Shown here piece after piece: positions 44,732-53,044 of a DNA stretch of 64,000 bases (positions are counted from its first letter, which is position 1; every line of letters begins with the position of its first letter). Location of the stretch: positions 407,339-471,338 of the forward strand of contig NZ_VDBO01000001.1 of the NCBI RefSeq assembly GCF_005930355.1, given 5' to 3'. The DNA comes from Paenibacillus sinopodophylli (GTDB lineage: Bacteria; Bacillota; Bacilli; Paenibacillales; Paenibacillaceae). Under the pieces are notes generated by a model. That model was not told the DNA's origin. It saw only the letters and a list, made by a program, of their open reading frames with translations, and made no database searches. Both the position numbers and the translations under genes were made by a program.

Positions 44732-45280
44732 TTAAGCTTCGCTTGATGCGAATTTCTCGTCAGCGAACGGATGTGCGATCCAGCCTTCTGTTTCGATAAA
44801 TAAACGAACAGCAACGATCTGGCGATTTTCCATTAGCGTGAAGAAATGCGGCTTGTATTCAGGAACGGAAATTACATCGCCAGCTTCAAGCTCAACGTCG
44901 AAGTAGCCAACATCATCTGTACCTTTAATGATGAAGATGCCGCGTCCAGCAGTAATCGCGCGAACCTCATCCTCTGTATGTGTATGAACGTTTTCGAACT
45001 TTTTGAGAATATCGTCGAGATTCGGAGTTGCATCAGACAAAGCAACGATGTCCCAAGTTTTATAACCACGTCTTTCAGCGATTTCTTTGATTTCCTCGTC
45101 ATAAGTCGCTAGGATTTCTTGTTTTTCTTCATCGGTAAGTACAAACTTATTTTGAAGTCCTTCTGCAAGCTTACCCGGGTTCCAATGCTCGTACAGCACC
45201 TCTTGCTTATCTAGAAATGCACGAACAGCCTCTTCACCTTGAATCCGTTCCTCAGTATTGCGAATTCTAATTTCAGCCAT
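44732..45280 (-). CDS. mtnD: Acireductone dioxygenase
   Basis: 182 residues from ATG 45280, six bases after AGAGGGA. The cupin metal site is HTHTEDEVR (two His and a Glu) with a later His in KPHFFTL. The N-terminal helical part (EEAVRAFLDKQEVLYEHW) matches bacterial ARD. In the methionine salvage pathway it oxidises acireductone to the keto acid precursor of methionine (with Fe). It is unaccompanied by other salvage genes here, but metH is divergent next to it. Confidence 0.85.
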   Translation of the reverse strand: MAEIRIRNTEERIQGEEAVRAFLDKQEVLYEHWNPGKLAEGLQNKFVLTDEEKQEILATYDEEIKEIAERRGYKTWDIVALSDATPNLDDILKKFENVHTHTEDEVRAITAGRGIFIIKGTDDVGYFDVELEAGDVISVPEYKPHFFTLMENRQIVAVRLFIETEGWIAHPFADEKFASSEA

Positions 45281-45421
45281 GAACATTCCCTCTTTTCCTA
45301 TAGAAATTAAATGATATACTGATTATAAAACAAAATAATCTGATTGTCGATGGATTACCTTTTCACACAGAAGGTATTCTGATAAACTATGTGTTAATGA
45401 TTTTGGGAAGGGTGTAGTAAA

Positions 45422-48400
45422 TTGTCGAAACCGACCATACAACAAATGCTTCAAGAGCGCATTCTTATTCTAGACGGCGCAATGGGGACGATGATCCAGC
45501 AGGCTGGATTAGATGAAAATGATTTTGGCGGACCAGAGCTGGACGGATGTAATGAGATGCTCGTTCTGACTCGTCCTGACGTTATACAATTAATTCATGA
45601 GCAATACCTTGAAGCTGGTGCTGACATCTTGGAGACGAATACGTTCGGCGCAACGAGCGTCGTTCTGGCTGATTATGATATACCTGAGAAGGCTAGAGAA
45701 ATCAACTTGGCAGCAGCTAAGCTGGCACGTGATGCCTGTGACAAATACAGTACGCCGGAGAAGCCTCGTTATGTTGCTGGGGCGCTTGGGCCAACGACCA
45801 AAACGTTATCCGTAACGGGCGGTGTAACCTTCGACGAGCTTGTTGAAAGCTACTATGAGCAAGCACTTGCTTTGATTGAAGCAGATGTTGATGCTCTTTT
45901 ACTTGAAACCTCACAAGATACACTGAACGTAAAAGCAGGAAGCATTGGTATACGCAACGCCTTCGATAAGCTGGGCAAAGAACTACCAATTATGATTTCG
46001 GGCACCATCGAGCCAATGGGGACGACACTTGCAGGGCAATCTATTGAATCCTTCTATATTTCCTTAGAGCACTTGAAGCCGATATCGATTGGTTTGAACT
46101 GTGCGACGGGTCCGGAATTCATGCGGGATCATCTCCGTACACTAAGCGAAATTGCAAATGCTGCGATTAGTTGTTATCCGAATGCGGGGTTGCCGGATGA
46201 AAACGGCCATTACCATGAATCGCCTGAATCATTGGCAAGAAAAATGTCTGCGTTTGCAGAGCAGGGCTGGTTGAATATTGCTGGCGGCTGCTGTGGCACA
46301 ACGCCGGATCATATCCGTGCGATGGATGAGACTATGGCCAAATATGCGCCTCGTACAAAGATGGGAACGCATCCGAATGCTGTTTCTGGTATTGAGACGG
46401 TATTTATTGAGCCTGAGAATCGGCCAATCATGATCGGTGAGCGGACTAATATATCTGGTTCACGCAAATTCAAACGATTGTTGAAAGAAGAAAAATTCGA
46501 TGAGGCGTCTGAAATTGCAAGAGCGCAGGTTAAAGGCGGCGCTCATGTTATCGATATCAACTTGCAGGATACAGACATAGATGAGGCTTATGCGGTACAT
46601 CAGTTTTTACCGCAAGTTGTGAAGAAGATCAAAGCGCCCTTGATGCTTGATTCCACTTACGATCATATTATTGAGCTCGGTTTGAAGTATTCGCAAGGTA
46701 AAGCGATTATTAACTCGATTAACTTAGAGGATGGCGAGTCCAAGTTTGAACAGATTCTGCCGCTGATTCACCGCTACGGTGCGGCTGTCGTCATGATTCT
46801 CATCGATGAGCGCGGCCAAGCCGTAAGTCGTGAAGCGAAGATGGAAGTAGCTGAGCGTTCTTATAAGCTGCTGACTGAGAAATATAAGATGAACGCAGAG
46901 GATATTATTTTTGATCCGAATATGTTCCCAGTAGGGTCAGGGGATCCGCAGTATATTGGATCTGCTGTTGAGACGCTTGAGGGCATTCGTATGATTAAAG
47001 AAAAGTTTCCGCTCGCCAAAACGATTCTCGGTCTAAGTAACATTTCCTTCGGTCTTCCGGATGCAGGTAGGGAAGTACTCAATTCCGTCTATCTGTACCA
47101 TGCAACGAAGGCGGGTCTCGATTACGCGATTGTTAATACGGAGAAGCTTGAACGCTATGCCTCCATTCCCGAAGAAGAGCGCCGCCTAGCAGAGGAATTA
47201 ATCTATAACACGACTGACGAGACGCTTGCATCCTTTGTCGCGGCATTCCGTGATAAGAAGGTCGAGAAGAAAGAAAAAATCTCGAATCTGTCTCTTGAGG
47301 AGCGCCTAGGCTCATATGTCGTGGAAGGAACGAAGGAAGGTCTCATTCCGGATTTGGACGAAGCACTTAAAAAATATTCTGCGATGGAAGTTATTAACGG
47401 ACCACTTATGCGCGGAATGGAAGAAGTAGGTCGGCTGTTCAACGGCAATGAGTTGATCGTGGCGGAGGTGCTGCAAAGCGCCGAGGTTATGAAAGCTTCC
47501 GTTACCTACTTGGAATCGTTTATGGAGAAAAACGAGTCTTCGGTTAAAGGTAAGATCATATTGGCTACCGTTAAAGGCGATGTTCATGATATCGGGAAAA
47601 ACCTAGTTGAAATTATTTTGTCCAATAATGGTTACAAAATTATTAACTTGGGCATAAAAGTACCGCCGGAGCAGTTGATTGAAGCCTATCGTAATGAAAA
47701 AGTCGATGCGATCGGATTGTCAGGCTTACTCGTTAAATCTGCACAGCAAATGGTTATTACAGCACAGGATTTGCGTACAGCTGGTATTGACGCACCTATA
47801 CTTGTCGGTGGAGCAGCATTGACTAGGAAGTTCACAAAAACAAGAATTGGCCCGGAGTATGATGGACTGGTGCTATATGCGAAGGATGCAATGGATGGTC
47901 TCGATATTGCAAACAAGCTGATGGATCCCAATCACCGCATGCGAATGGAAGAAGAAATGGCTGCGTTCAAGGCATCAGGCGGTCTTGAAGAGGAAGAAAA
48001 GAAACCACTGCCGCAGCTTACAAGAGCTGTCCGTTCGAAAATTTCACCGGATGCACCAGTGTTCACACCACCGGATCTCGATCGTCATATTCTGCGCGAT
48101 GTGCCGCTTCCTCATGTTATTCCTTATGTCAACATGCAGATGCTGCTTGGTCATCACTTGGGGCTGAAAGGCAATGTAGACAACTTGCTTAAGGAAGGCA
48201 ACGAGAAAGCGGTACAGCTAAAATCGACTGTAGATGATATTTTGCGGAGAGGTACTTCCGAGGGGATCATTAAGACCCATGGTATGTACAGATTCTTCCC
48301 TGCTCAGTCTTCGGGCAATGATGTTATTATTTATAACCCAGTTGATCCGTTGCAGGAAATCAAGCGATTCACATTCCCGCGTCAGCAGGTTGAGCCATAT

Positions 48401-48862
48401 CTGTGCTTGGCAGATTTCTTGAAATCTGTGGAAAGCGGCGTTATGGATTATGTTGGTTTCTTAGTCGTAACCGCAGGTCACGGCATACGTGAGCTTGCGA
48501 ACGAATGGAAGGATAACGGGGATTATCTGCGCTCGCATGCGCTGCAATCTGTCGCACTTGAGGTTGCTGAAGGCATGGCGGAGCGAGTCCACCATATTAT
48601 GCGTGATATTAGCGGATATCCAGATCCAGCTGAAATGACGATGAAGCAGCGTCATGGTGCTCGCTATCAAGGAATCCGTGTATCCTTTGGTTATCCAGCA
48701 TGTCCAGATCTAGAGGATCAAATACCATTGTTCGATCTCATGAGACCACAGGACATTGGTGTTGAGCTGACTGAGGGATGTATGATGGAGCCTGAGGCTT
48801 CGGTATCAGCAATGGTGTTCGCTCATCCGGAAGCACAATATTTCAACGTTGAGAAGCTATAA
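45422..48862 (+). CDS. metH: Cobalamin-dependent methionine synthase
   Basis: 1146 residues from TTG 45422 after GGGAAGGG. The homocysteine domain (LDGAMGTMIQQAG to GGCCGTTPDH, zinc Cys290/Cys291) is followed by the methyl-THF domain (IGERTNISGSRKFKRLL, DINLQDTDID). The cobalamin cap and binding domains carry KGDVHDIGKN with the cobalt-ligand His722. The C-terminal reactivation domain (LCLADFLKSVESG, ELTEGCMMEPEASVS) uses SAM. It makes methionine from homocysteine. It is complete, and no B12 or SAM riboswitch was seen in the 140-base leader. Confidence 0.95.
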   Translation: MSKPTIQQMLQERILILDGAMGTMIQQAGLDENDFGGPELDGCNEMLVLTRPDVIQLIHEQYLEAGADILETNTFGATSVVLADYDIPEKAREINLAAAKLARDACDKYSTPEKPRYVAGALGPTTKTLSVTGGVTFDELVESYYEQALALIEADVDALLLETSQDTLNVKAGSIGIRNAFDKLGKELPIMISGTIEPMGTTLAGQSIESFYISLEHLKPISIGLNCATGPEFMRDHLRTLSEIANAAISCYPNAGLPDENGHYHESPESLARKMSAFAEQGWLNIAGGCCGTTPDHIRAMDETMAKYAPRTKMGTHPNAVSGIETVFIEPENRPIMIGERTNISGSRKFKRLLKEEKFDEASEIARAQVKGGAHVIDINLQDTDIDEAYAVHQFLPQVVKKIKAPLMLDSTYDHIIELGLKYSQGKAIINSINLEDGESKFEQILPLIHRYGAAVVMILIDERGQAVSREAKMEVAERSYKLLTEKYKMNAEDIIFDPNMFPVGSGDPQYIGSAVETLEGIRMIKEKFPLAKTILGLSNISFGLPDAGREVLNSVYLYHATKAGLDYAIVNTEKLERYASIPEEERRLAEELIYNTTDETLASFVAAFRDKKVEKKEKISNLSLEERLGSYVVEGTKEGLIPDLDEALKKYSAMEVINGPLMRGMEEVGRLFNGNELIVAEVLQSAEVMKASVTYLESFMEKNESSVKGKIILATVKGDVHDIGKNLVEIILSNNGYKIINLGIKVPPEQLIEAYRNEKVDAIGLSGLLVKSAQQMVITAQDLRTAGIDAPILVGGAALTRKFTKTRIGPEYDGLVLYAKDAMDGLDIANKLMDPNHRMRMEEEMAAFKASGGLEEEEKKPLPQLTRAVRSKISPDAPVFTPPDLDRHILRDVPLPHVIPYVNMQMLLGHHLGLKGNVDNLLKEGNEKAVQLKSTVDDILRRGTSEGIIKTHGMYRFFPAQSSGNDVIIYNPVDPLQEIKRFTFPRQQVEPYLCLADFLKSVESGVMDYVGFLVVTAGHGIRELANEWKDNGDYLRSHALQSVALEVAEGMAERVHHIMRDISGYPDPAEMTMKQRHGARYQGIRVSFGYPACPDLEDQIPLFDLMRPQDIGVELTEGCMMEPEASVSAMVFAHPEAQYFNVEKL

Positions 48863-48870
48863 TACGATTT

Positions 48871-48924
48871 GAAACGAGAGCCCTTGCGTGTTCGTGAAGA
48901 CGAGCTTGAGAGGGCTCTTCGTTT
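48871..48924 (+). terminator. metH terminator
   Basis: GAAACGAGAGCCCT pairs with AGGGCTCTTCGTTTC (one bulge) around a 26-base loop. Confidence 0.7.
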
Positions 48925-48975
48925 CCATAGTGAATGTCATGTGGCTAGTGCTGCTGAGAATGGGGTGGATATGAA

Positions 48976-49908
48976 ATGAATATATGGTTTTTGGGGACGG
49001 GAGCCGGCCGTCCCTCCAAATATCGAAACGTAACCGCAATGGCTCTGCAGCTTCCAGAGCCTCATTGCAGCTGGTTGTTATTTGATGCAGGTGAGGCGAC
49101 GCAGCATCAAATCATGCATACGCCGCTAAAGCTGAATAGGCTGGAGTTTGTATTTATTACACATCTTCATGGCGATCACATATATGGCTTGCCGGGTCTG
49201 CTAAGCAGTCGTTCATTCGACGGAGGGATTACGCCAGTTCGATTGTTCGGTCCTGTTGGGATAAAAAAATATATAGAAACGACGTTCAGCATCAGCGCCA
49301 CACAACTGGATTACGAGCTTATCATCCACGAGCTAACGGGTGAAGAGGTAGTCGTATATGAAGAAGAGCGGTTCAAGGTTGAAGCTAGGCTGCTTGAGCA
49401 TCGGGTTGTTAGTTTCGGTTATCGTGTAATCGAGAAGGATCAGCCAGGCAAGCTGCTTGCTCATGTACTTAAGAAACTTGGCATTAAACCAGGGCCGTTG
49501 TATGGCCGCTTGAAGCAAGGGCATTCCATTACTTTGGATGACGGCTCGGTTGTGCATTCCGAGCAGGTGACGGGTCCTACCTATACGGGGAGAATTGTGA
49601 CGGTACTGGGAGATACGAAACCGTGTGAAAACGCTAACAGACTGGCAATAGATGCGGATTTGCTCGTTCATGAAGCGACATTCGCCGCAGGTATGGAGGA
49701 GAAAGCGCATGAATTCGGACATTGTACGACGAGGGAAGCAGCTGAAACGGCTGCAAATGCGAAAGCGAAGAGGTTAGTAATGACCCACTTTAGCGGCCGA
49801 TACAGCAACGAGGACCTTAGCCAGTTGGAGCTAGAAGCATCTGCATACTTCGAGCCGGTAACGGCAGCTAGAGATTTGCTTCACATTGAAATTGAACGGG
49901 CAAGGTGA
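48976..49908 (+). CDS. rnz: Ribonuclease Z
   Basis: 310 residues. The metallo-beta-lactamase signature is ITHLHGDHIYGLPGLL, with the exosite arm inserted in the middle (KPGPLYGRLKQGHSITLDDG) and later ligands in VLGDTKPCENA, LVHEATFA and MTHFSGRY. RNase Z cuts tRNA precursors after the discriminator base. The last codon and stop (AGG TGA) lie in the left end of a dispersed palindromic repeat. Confidence 0.93.
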   Translation: MNIWFLGTGAGRPSKYRNVTAMALQLPEPHCSWLLFDAGEATQHQIMHTPLKLNRLEFVFITHLHGDHIYGLPGLLSSRSFDGGITPVRLFGPVGIKKYIETTFSISATQLDYELIIHELTGEEVVVYEEERFKVEARLLEHRVVSFGYRVIEKDQPGKLLAHVLKKLGIKPGPLYGRLKQGHSITLDDGSVVHSEQVTGPTYTGRIVTVLGDTKPCENANRLAIDADLLVHEATFAAGMEEKAHEFGHCTTREAAETAANAKAKRLVMTHFSGRYSNEDLSQLELEASAYFEPVTAARDLLHIEIERAR

Positions 49909-49998
49909 AACAGCTGTCGCCGTCATTTGGCGGCGAAGCGCGTTTCATTCCGAGTGATATAGAGAAAGGTTGGAGAAATCATATCCTTTCTTATATTT
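49902..49998 (+). repeat. Dispersed palindromic repeat, copy 4 (full)
   Basis: AAGGTGAAACAGCTGTCGCC, then TTTGGCGGCG, GCGCGTTTCATTCCGAG, ATATAGAGAAAGG and TCCTTTCTTATATTT, colinear with the copy at 13239. It overlaps the rnz stop codon. Confidence 0.85.
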
Positions 49999-50018
49999 CA
50001 ACTAAAGAGCAGTAATGA

Positions 50019-50046
50019 AAAAACGCGAGGGCAGCCTCGCGTTTTT
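50019..50046. terminator. Bidirectional terminator
   Basis: Perfect 12-bp stem AAAAACGCGAGG / CCTCGCGTTTTT with a GCAG loop. It serves rnz and the leftward sdpI-like gene. Confidence 0.92.
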
Positions 50047-50657
50047 CAATGCTGCTCTTTGCCAAAATGAAAGGACAAAAAGACAGATGCTAATACAATG
50101 ATGACGATGATGCCGAAAAAAACAAACATTTGATAAGGATTCCCTATAAATGTGCTTGCAATCATAAACAGTCCACCTGCGATATAAAAAGATGAAGCCG
50201 CTTTATGTGTTTTTTTCCAGACATCCTCATTCGTAATGGTATTAACTGTTTTGATCCCAATGTAACTATTGTGCTTTAGACTTGGCATATAGAATCCGGC
50301 TATAGCTAGAATAATTCCGAACATTGGAATGACTACTTTCTCAATATCAATGCTTAGGCCATAGCCGTAAGCGATTGTGACGCTGTGCAGGACGAGAAGT
50401 ACGAGCAGAATGACATTCTGAACAACGAGAAGAGTGTATTTATGCTGTTGAAAGTTTTGCTTCTTTGGAAGTATAACGACAAGGATGACCATTAATGCGG
50501 GAAGCAGCAGCAATGCAAATGCTTTGTTCGCCGTGCCATTGATCTCTGTGTTGATATCCCAATGAATAGCCATGAGCTCAGGCATATAAGGATAGGTGAT
50601 TATGCTCGCGACAAAGGCGATGGATACGATAATCCATGAAAGCACACTCGATTTCAA
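50046..50657 (-). CDS. SdpI-family membrane protein
   Basis: 203 residues with about six membrane segments. The first part has the DUF1648 pattern (YPYMPELMAIHWDINTEING), the later part the SdpI signature NSYIGIKTVNTITNEDVWKK with Trp, and HKAASSFYIAGG. In B. subtilis SdpI gives immunity to the SdpC cannibalism toxin and also titrates the repressor SdpR at the membrane. The repressor gene overlaps upstream by four bases, as in sdpRI. No sdpABC toxin genes lie in the window. Confidence 0.88.
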   Translation of the reverse strand: MKSSVLSWIIVSIAFVASIITYPYMPELMAIHWDINTEINGTANKAFALLLLPALMVILVVILPKKQNFQQHKYTLLVVQNVILLVLLVLHSVTIAYGYGLSIDIEKVVIPMFGIILAIAGFYMPSLKHNSYIGIKTVNTITNEDVWKKTHKAASSFYIAGGLFMIASTFIGNPYQMFVFFGIIVIIVLASVFLSFHFGKEQH

Positions 50658-50941
50658 GCTTTCTCATTCCCTTCGGGGTTGGATTGCTGGAAGGAGATGA
50701 TCCAATTATTCAAGTCATGGAAGACGGCAGTATTAATCGAATAATAAATATGCTGGCCTTGGCGTTCATCCCATACCAGATTAGCTTTCTTCAGCTGGCT
50801 AAGATGATGAGAGATGCTTGGCTTGGTCATTTGGAAATGATCGGAAATTTCCCCTGCGGTTAGATCTCGTTCGCGCAGCAATTCCAATATTTTTCGCCTA
50901 TTCGGATCGGATAGTGCTTTGAAGGAATCGTTGATGGACAT
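50654..50941 (-). CDS. ArsR-family repressor (SdpR-like)
   Basis: 95 residues from ATG 50941. The winged helix is typical of ArsR: FKALSDPNRRKILELLRERD, AGEISDHFQMTKPSISHHLS and QGQHIYYSI. There are no metal-binding Cys, matching the SdpR-type autorepressors. It overlaps the SdpI-like gene (ATGA), so repressor and membrane protein are made together. An inverted repeat at 50975 is its likely operator. Confidence 0.9.
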   Translation of the reverse strand: MSINDSFKALSDPNRRKILELLRERDLTAGEISDHFQMTKPSISHHLSQLKKANLVWDERQGQHIYYSINTAVFHDLNNWIISFQQSNPEGNEKA

Positions 50942-50974
50942 AAAAACCATCCTTTCAATTTAACCATGATCATG

Positions 50975-51000
50975 TTTAGATAGTTAAGCAAGTATCTAAA
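50975..51000. promoter_or_regulatory. Operator of the SdpR-like repressor
   Basis: TTTAGATA-N10-TATCTAAA, a perfect 8-bp inverted repeat at the transcription start region of the leftward operon. Confidence 0.7.
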
Positions 51001-51016
51001 TGACACATATCATAAT

Positions 51017-51045
51017 ACTATATCGATTAGTCAGAACACTGTCAA
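51017..51045 (-). promoter_or_regulatory. Promoter of the sdpRI-like operon
   Basis: On the minus strand TTGACA, 17-base spacer, TATAGT, just upstream of the inverted-repeat operator. Confidence 0.75.
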
Positions 51046-51173
51046 TTGAATAGGGGTGCGGAGCTCCCTGTGTCGAAAAAGACTAAGTCTACTTGCTGTT
51101 CAAGTCGATAAGTAAACACTAGTAAAGCGAACAAATATTCGCTAAACTATAAGTTAGAGTGGGGTGCAAAAGA

Positions 51174-53012
51174 ATGCTGAGAAAGAAATCACTTACTGAA
51201 TTAATTCAGGATTTAAGAGCCAATGAAAATATAATTAACTGGACTGAAATAGAGCCGAAAGAAGCGAAAACAAAACCTATTCCTGAAAGCGTCGATCCAA
51301 GAATTATATCAGCTTTCCTAAAACGTGGAATGGAACAGCTATATACACACCAGTTCACAGCCTACGAAACGGTACGTAAAGGTGAAAACATTGTGGCTGT
51401 AACGCCTACCGCATCGGGAAAAACATTGTGCTATAACCTGCCAGTATTACAGGCAATAGCTGAGGATGACGGCAGCCGCGCCCTTTACTTATTCCCGACC
51501 AAAGCTCTGGCACAAGACCAAAAAAGTGAATTGAATGATATCATAAGCGAAATGGGTATCGACATTAAAAGTTTCACCTATGATGGTGATACTTCACCAG
51601 CTATTCGAACTATTGTAAGAAATGTAGGGCATATCGTGATTACCAATCCCGATATGCTACACTCGGCAATTCTTCCCCATCATACAAAATGGGTAAGTTT
51701 ATTTAGCAACCTTAAATATATCGTAATTGACGAGTTGCACACCTACAGGGGGGTATTCGGAAGCCATGTAGCAAATGTCATTCGCCGTTTGAAAAGAATA
51801 TGTACATTTTATGGTAGTAATCCTCTTTTTATATGCACTTCTGCGACAATTGCGAATCCCGAAGAATTGGCAGAACAGCTAACAGGGAATCCAATGCGGC
51901 TAATTGACGATAACGGCGCTCCTAGTGGAAGAAAGCATTTTGTATTCTATAACCCGCCGATTGTGAATAAGCCATTAAATTTACGGAAAAGTTCAACTGT
52001 AGAGGTAAACCAGCTAGCGAAGAAGTTTTTAACGAATAAAATACAGACGATCGTATTTGCTCGAAGCAGAGTAAGGGTAGAAATCATTTTAAGCCATATT
52101 CAGGAACTGGTTAAGAATGAGATAGGAACTAAATCCATACGGGGCTACCGTGGCGGCTACTTGCCAAATCAACGGCGGGAAATTGAAAGAGGACTAAGGA
52201 ATGGCGATATATTAGGCGTGGTTAGTACAAACGCATTAGAACTAGGTGTAGATATAGGGCAGTTGCAAGTCTGTATTATGACTGGTTATCCAGGCAGCGT
52301 AGCAAGTACATGGCAGCAAGCAGGCCGGGCTGGAAGACGTCACGGGGAAGCCTTAGTGCTAATGGTAGCCAGCAATACGCCGATTGACCAGTATATCGTT
52401 CAGAATCCCGAATACTTCTTTGACCGGTCCCCGGAATCGGCTAGAATTAACCCGGAAAACTTACTTATTTTAGTCGATCATATACGATGTGCAGCCTATG
52501 AACTTCCCTTTAAGAAAGGGGAACAATTCGGTTCTATAGAAATAGTGGACATTTTGGAATATTTAGTAGAAGAACGGGTGCTAACTCATGCAGGCGACAC
52601 GTTTTATTGGGCTAATCTAGCCTTTCCAGCGAGTGAAGTTAGCCTTCGTTCTGCCGCACAGGAAAATGTAGTCATTATCGACCAGTCGGAAGCAGCGAAC
52701 GTAAAAATCATTGGTGAAATGGATCGTTTTAGCGCGATGACCCTTTTACACGATGAAGCAATATATTTACATGAAGGCGTACAGTTCCAAGTCGAAAAAC
52801 TGGATTGGGATCATAAGAAGGCATATGTACGAGAAGTTGATGTAGAGTACTACACGGATGCGAATCTGGCAGTAAAACTAAAAGTTCTATCTATAGACTT
52901 AACAACGAAAAGGCGAACAACGTCCATACATTACGGCGACGCGGCAATAAACTTTTTGGCTACTATGTTTAAAAAAATAAACTATAGTACAGAACCACGA
53001 AGGACAGCGTGA
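51174..53012 (+). CDS. mrfA: MrfA/YprA DEAD-box repair helicase, truncated by insertion
   Basis: 612 residues from ATG 51174 (MLRKKSLTELIQDLRAN). All SF2 motifs are intact: TPTASGKTLCYNLPVLQ, FPTKALAQDQ, VIDELHTYRG, CTSATIANP, VVSTNALELGVDIG and QQAGRAGRRHGE. Homology to MrfA/YprA, a mitomycin-C damage repair helicase of about 750 residues, continues to FKKI near the end. It then switches abruptly to NYSTEPRRTA and a stop. The DUF1998 region with its four zinc-binding Cys is missing. The break coincides with an integrated element whose integrase gene ends two bases further on. The product, if made, probably lacks normal function. Confidence 0.88.
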   Translation: MLRKKSLTELIQDLRANENIINWTEIEPKEAKTKPIPESVDPRIISAFLKRGMEQLYTHQFTAYETVRKGENIVAVTPTASGKTLCYNLPVLQAIAEDDGSRALYLFPTKALAQDQKSELNDIISEMGIDIKSFTYDGDTSPAIRTIVRNVGHIVITNPDMLHSAILPHHTKWVSLFSNLKYIVIDELHTYRGVFGSHVANVIRRLKRICTFYGSNPLFICTSATIANPEELAEQLTGNPMRLIDDNGAPSGRKHFVFYNPPIVNKPLNLRKSSTVEVNQLAKKFLTNKIQTIVFARSRVRVEIILSHIQELVKNEIGTKSIRGYRGGYLPNQRREIERGLRNGDILGVVSTNALELGVDIGQLQVCIMTGYPGSVASTWQQAGRAGRRHGEALVLMVASNTPIDQYIVQNPEYFFDRSPESARINPENLLILVDHIRCAAYELPFKKGEQFGSIEIVDILEYLVEERVLTHAGDTFYWANLAFPASEVSLRSAAQENVVIIDQSEAANVKIIGEMDRFSAMTLLHDEAIYLHEGVQFQVEKLDWDHKKAYVREVDVEYYTDANLAVKLKVLSIDLTTKRRTTSIHYGDAAINFLATMFKKINYSTEPRRTA

Positions 53013-53044
53013 ACTATTCAATATTTAAGATAGTGTCCTTCGTG
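52996..53044. other. Inverted repeat at the element's left junction (attL region)
   Basis: CACGAAGGACA and TGTCCTTCGTG form a perfect 11-bp inverted repeat 27 bases apart, overlapping the stop codons of the truncated helicase and the integrase. It lies where the helicase homology ends, so it may be part of the recombined att site. Its loop is long for a terminator. The exact crossover cannot be placed without the other end. Confidence 0.5.

Noticed and set aside
45287..45421. Cobalamin or SAM riboswitch before metH
   Set aside because: No B12-box or S-box-like conserved elements, and the gap is only about 135 bases.
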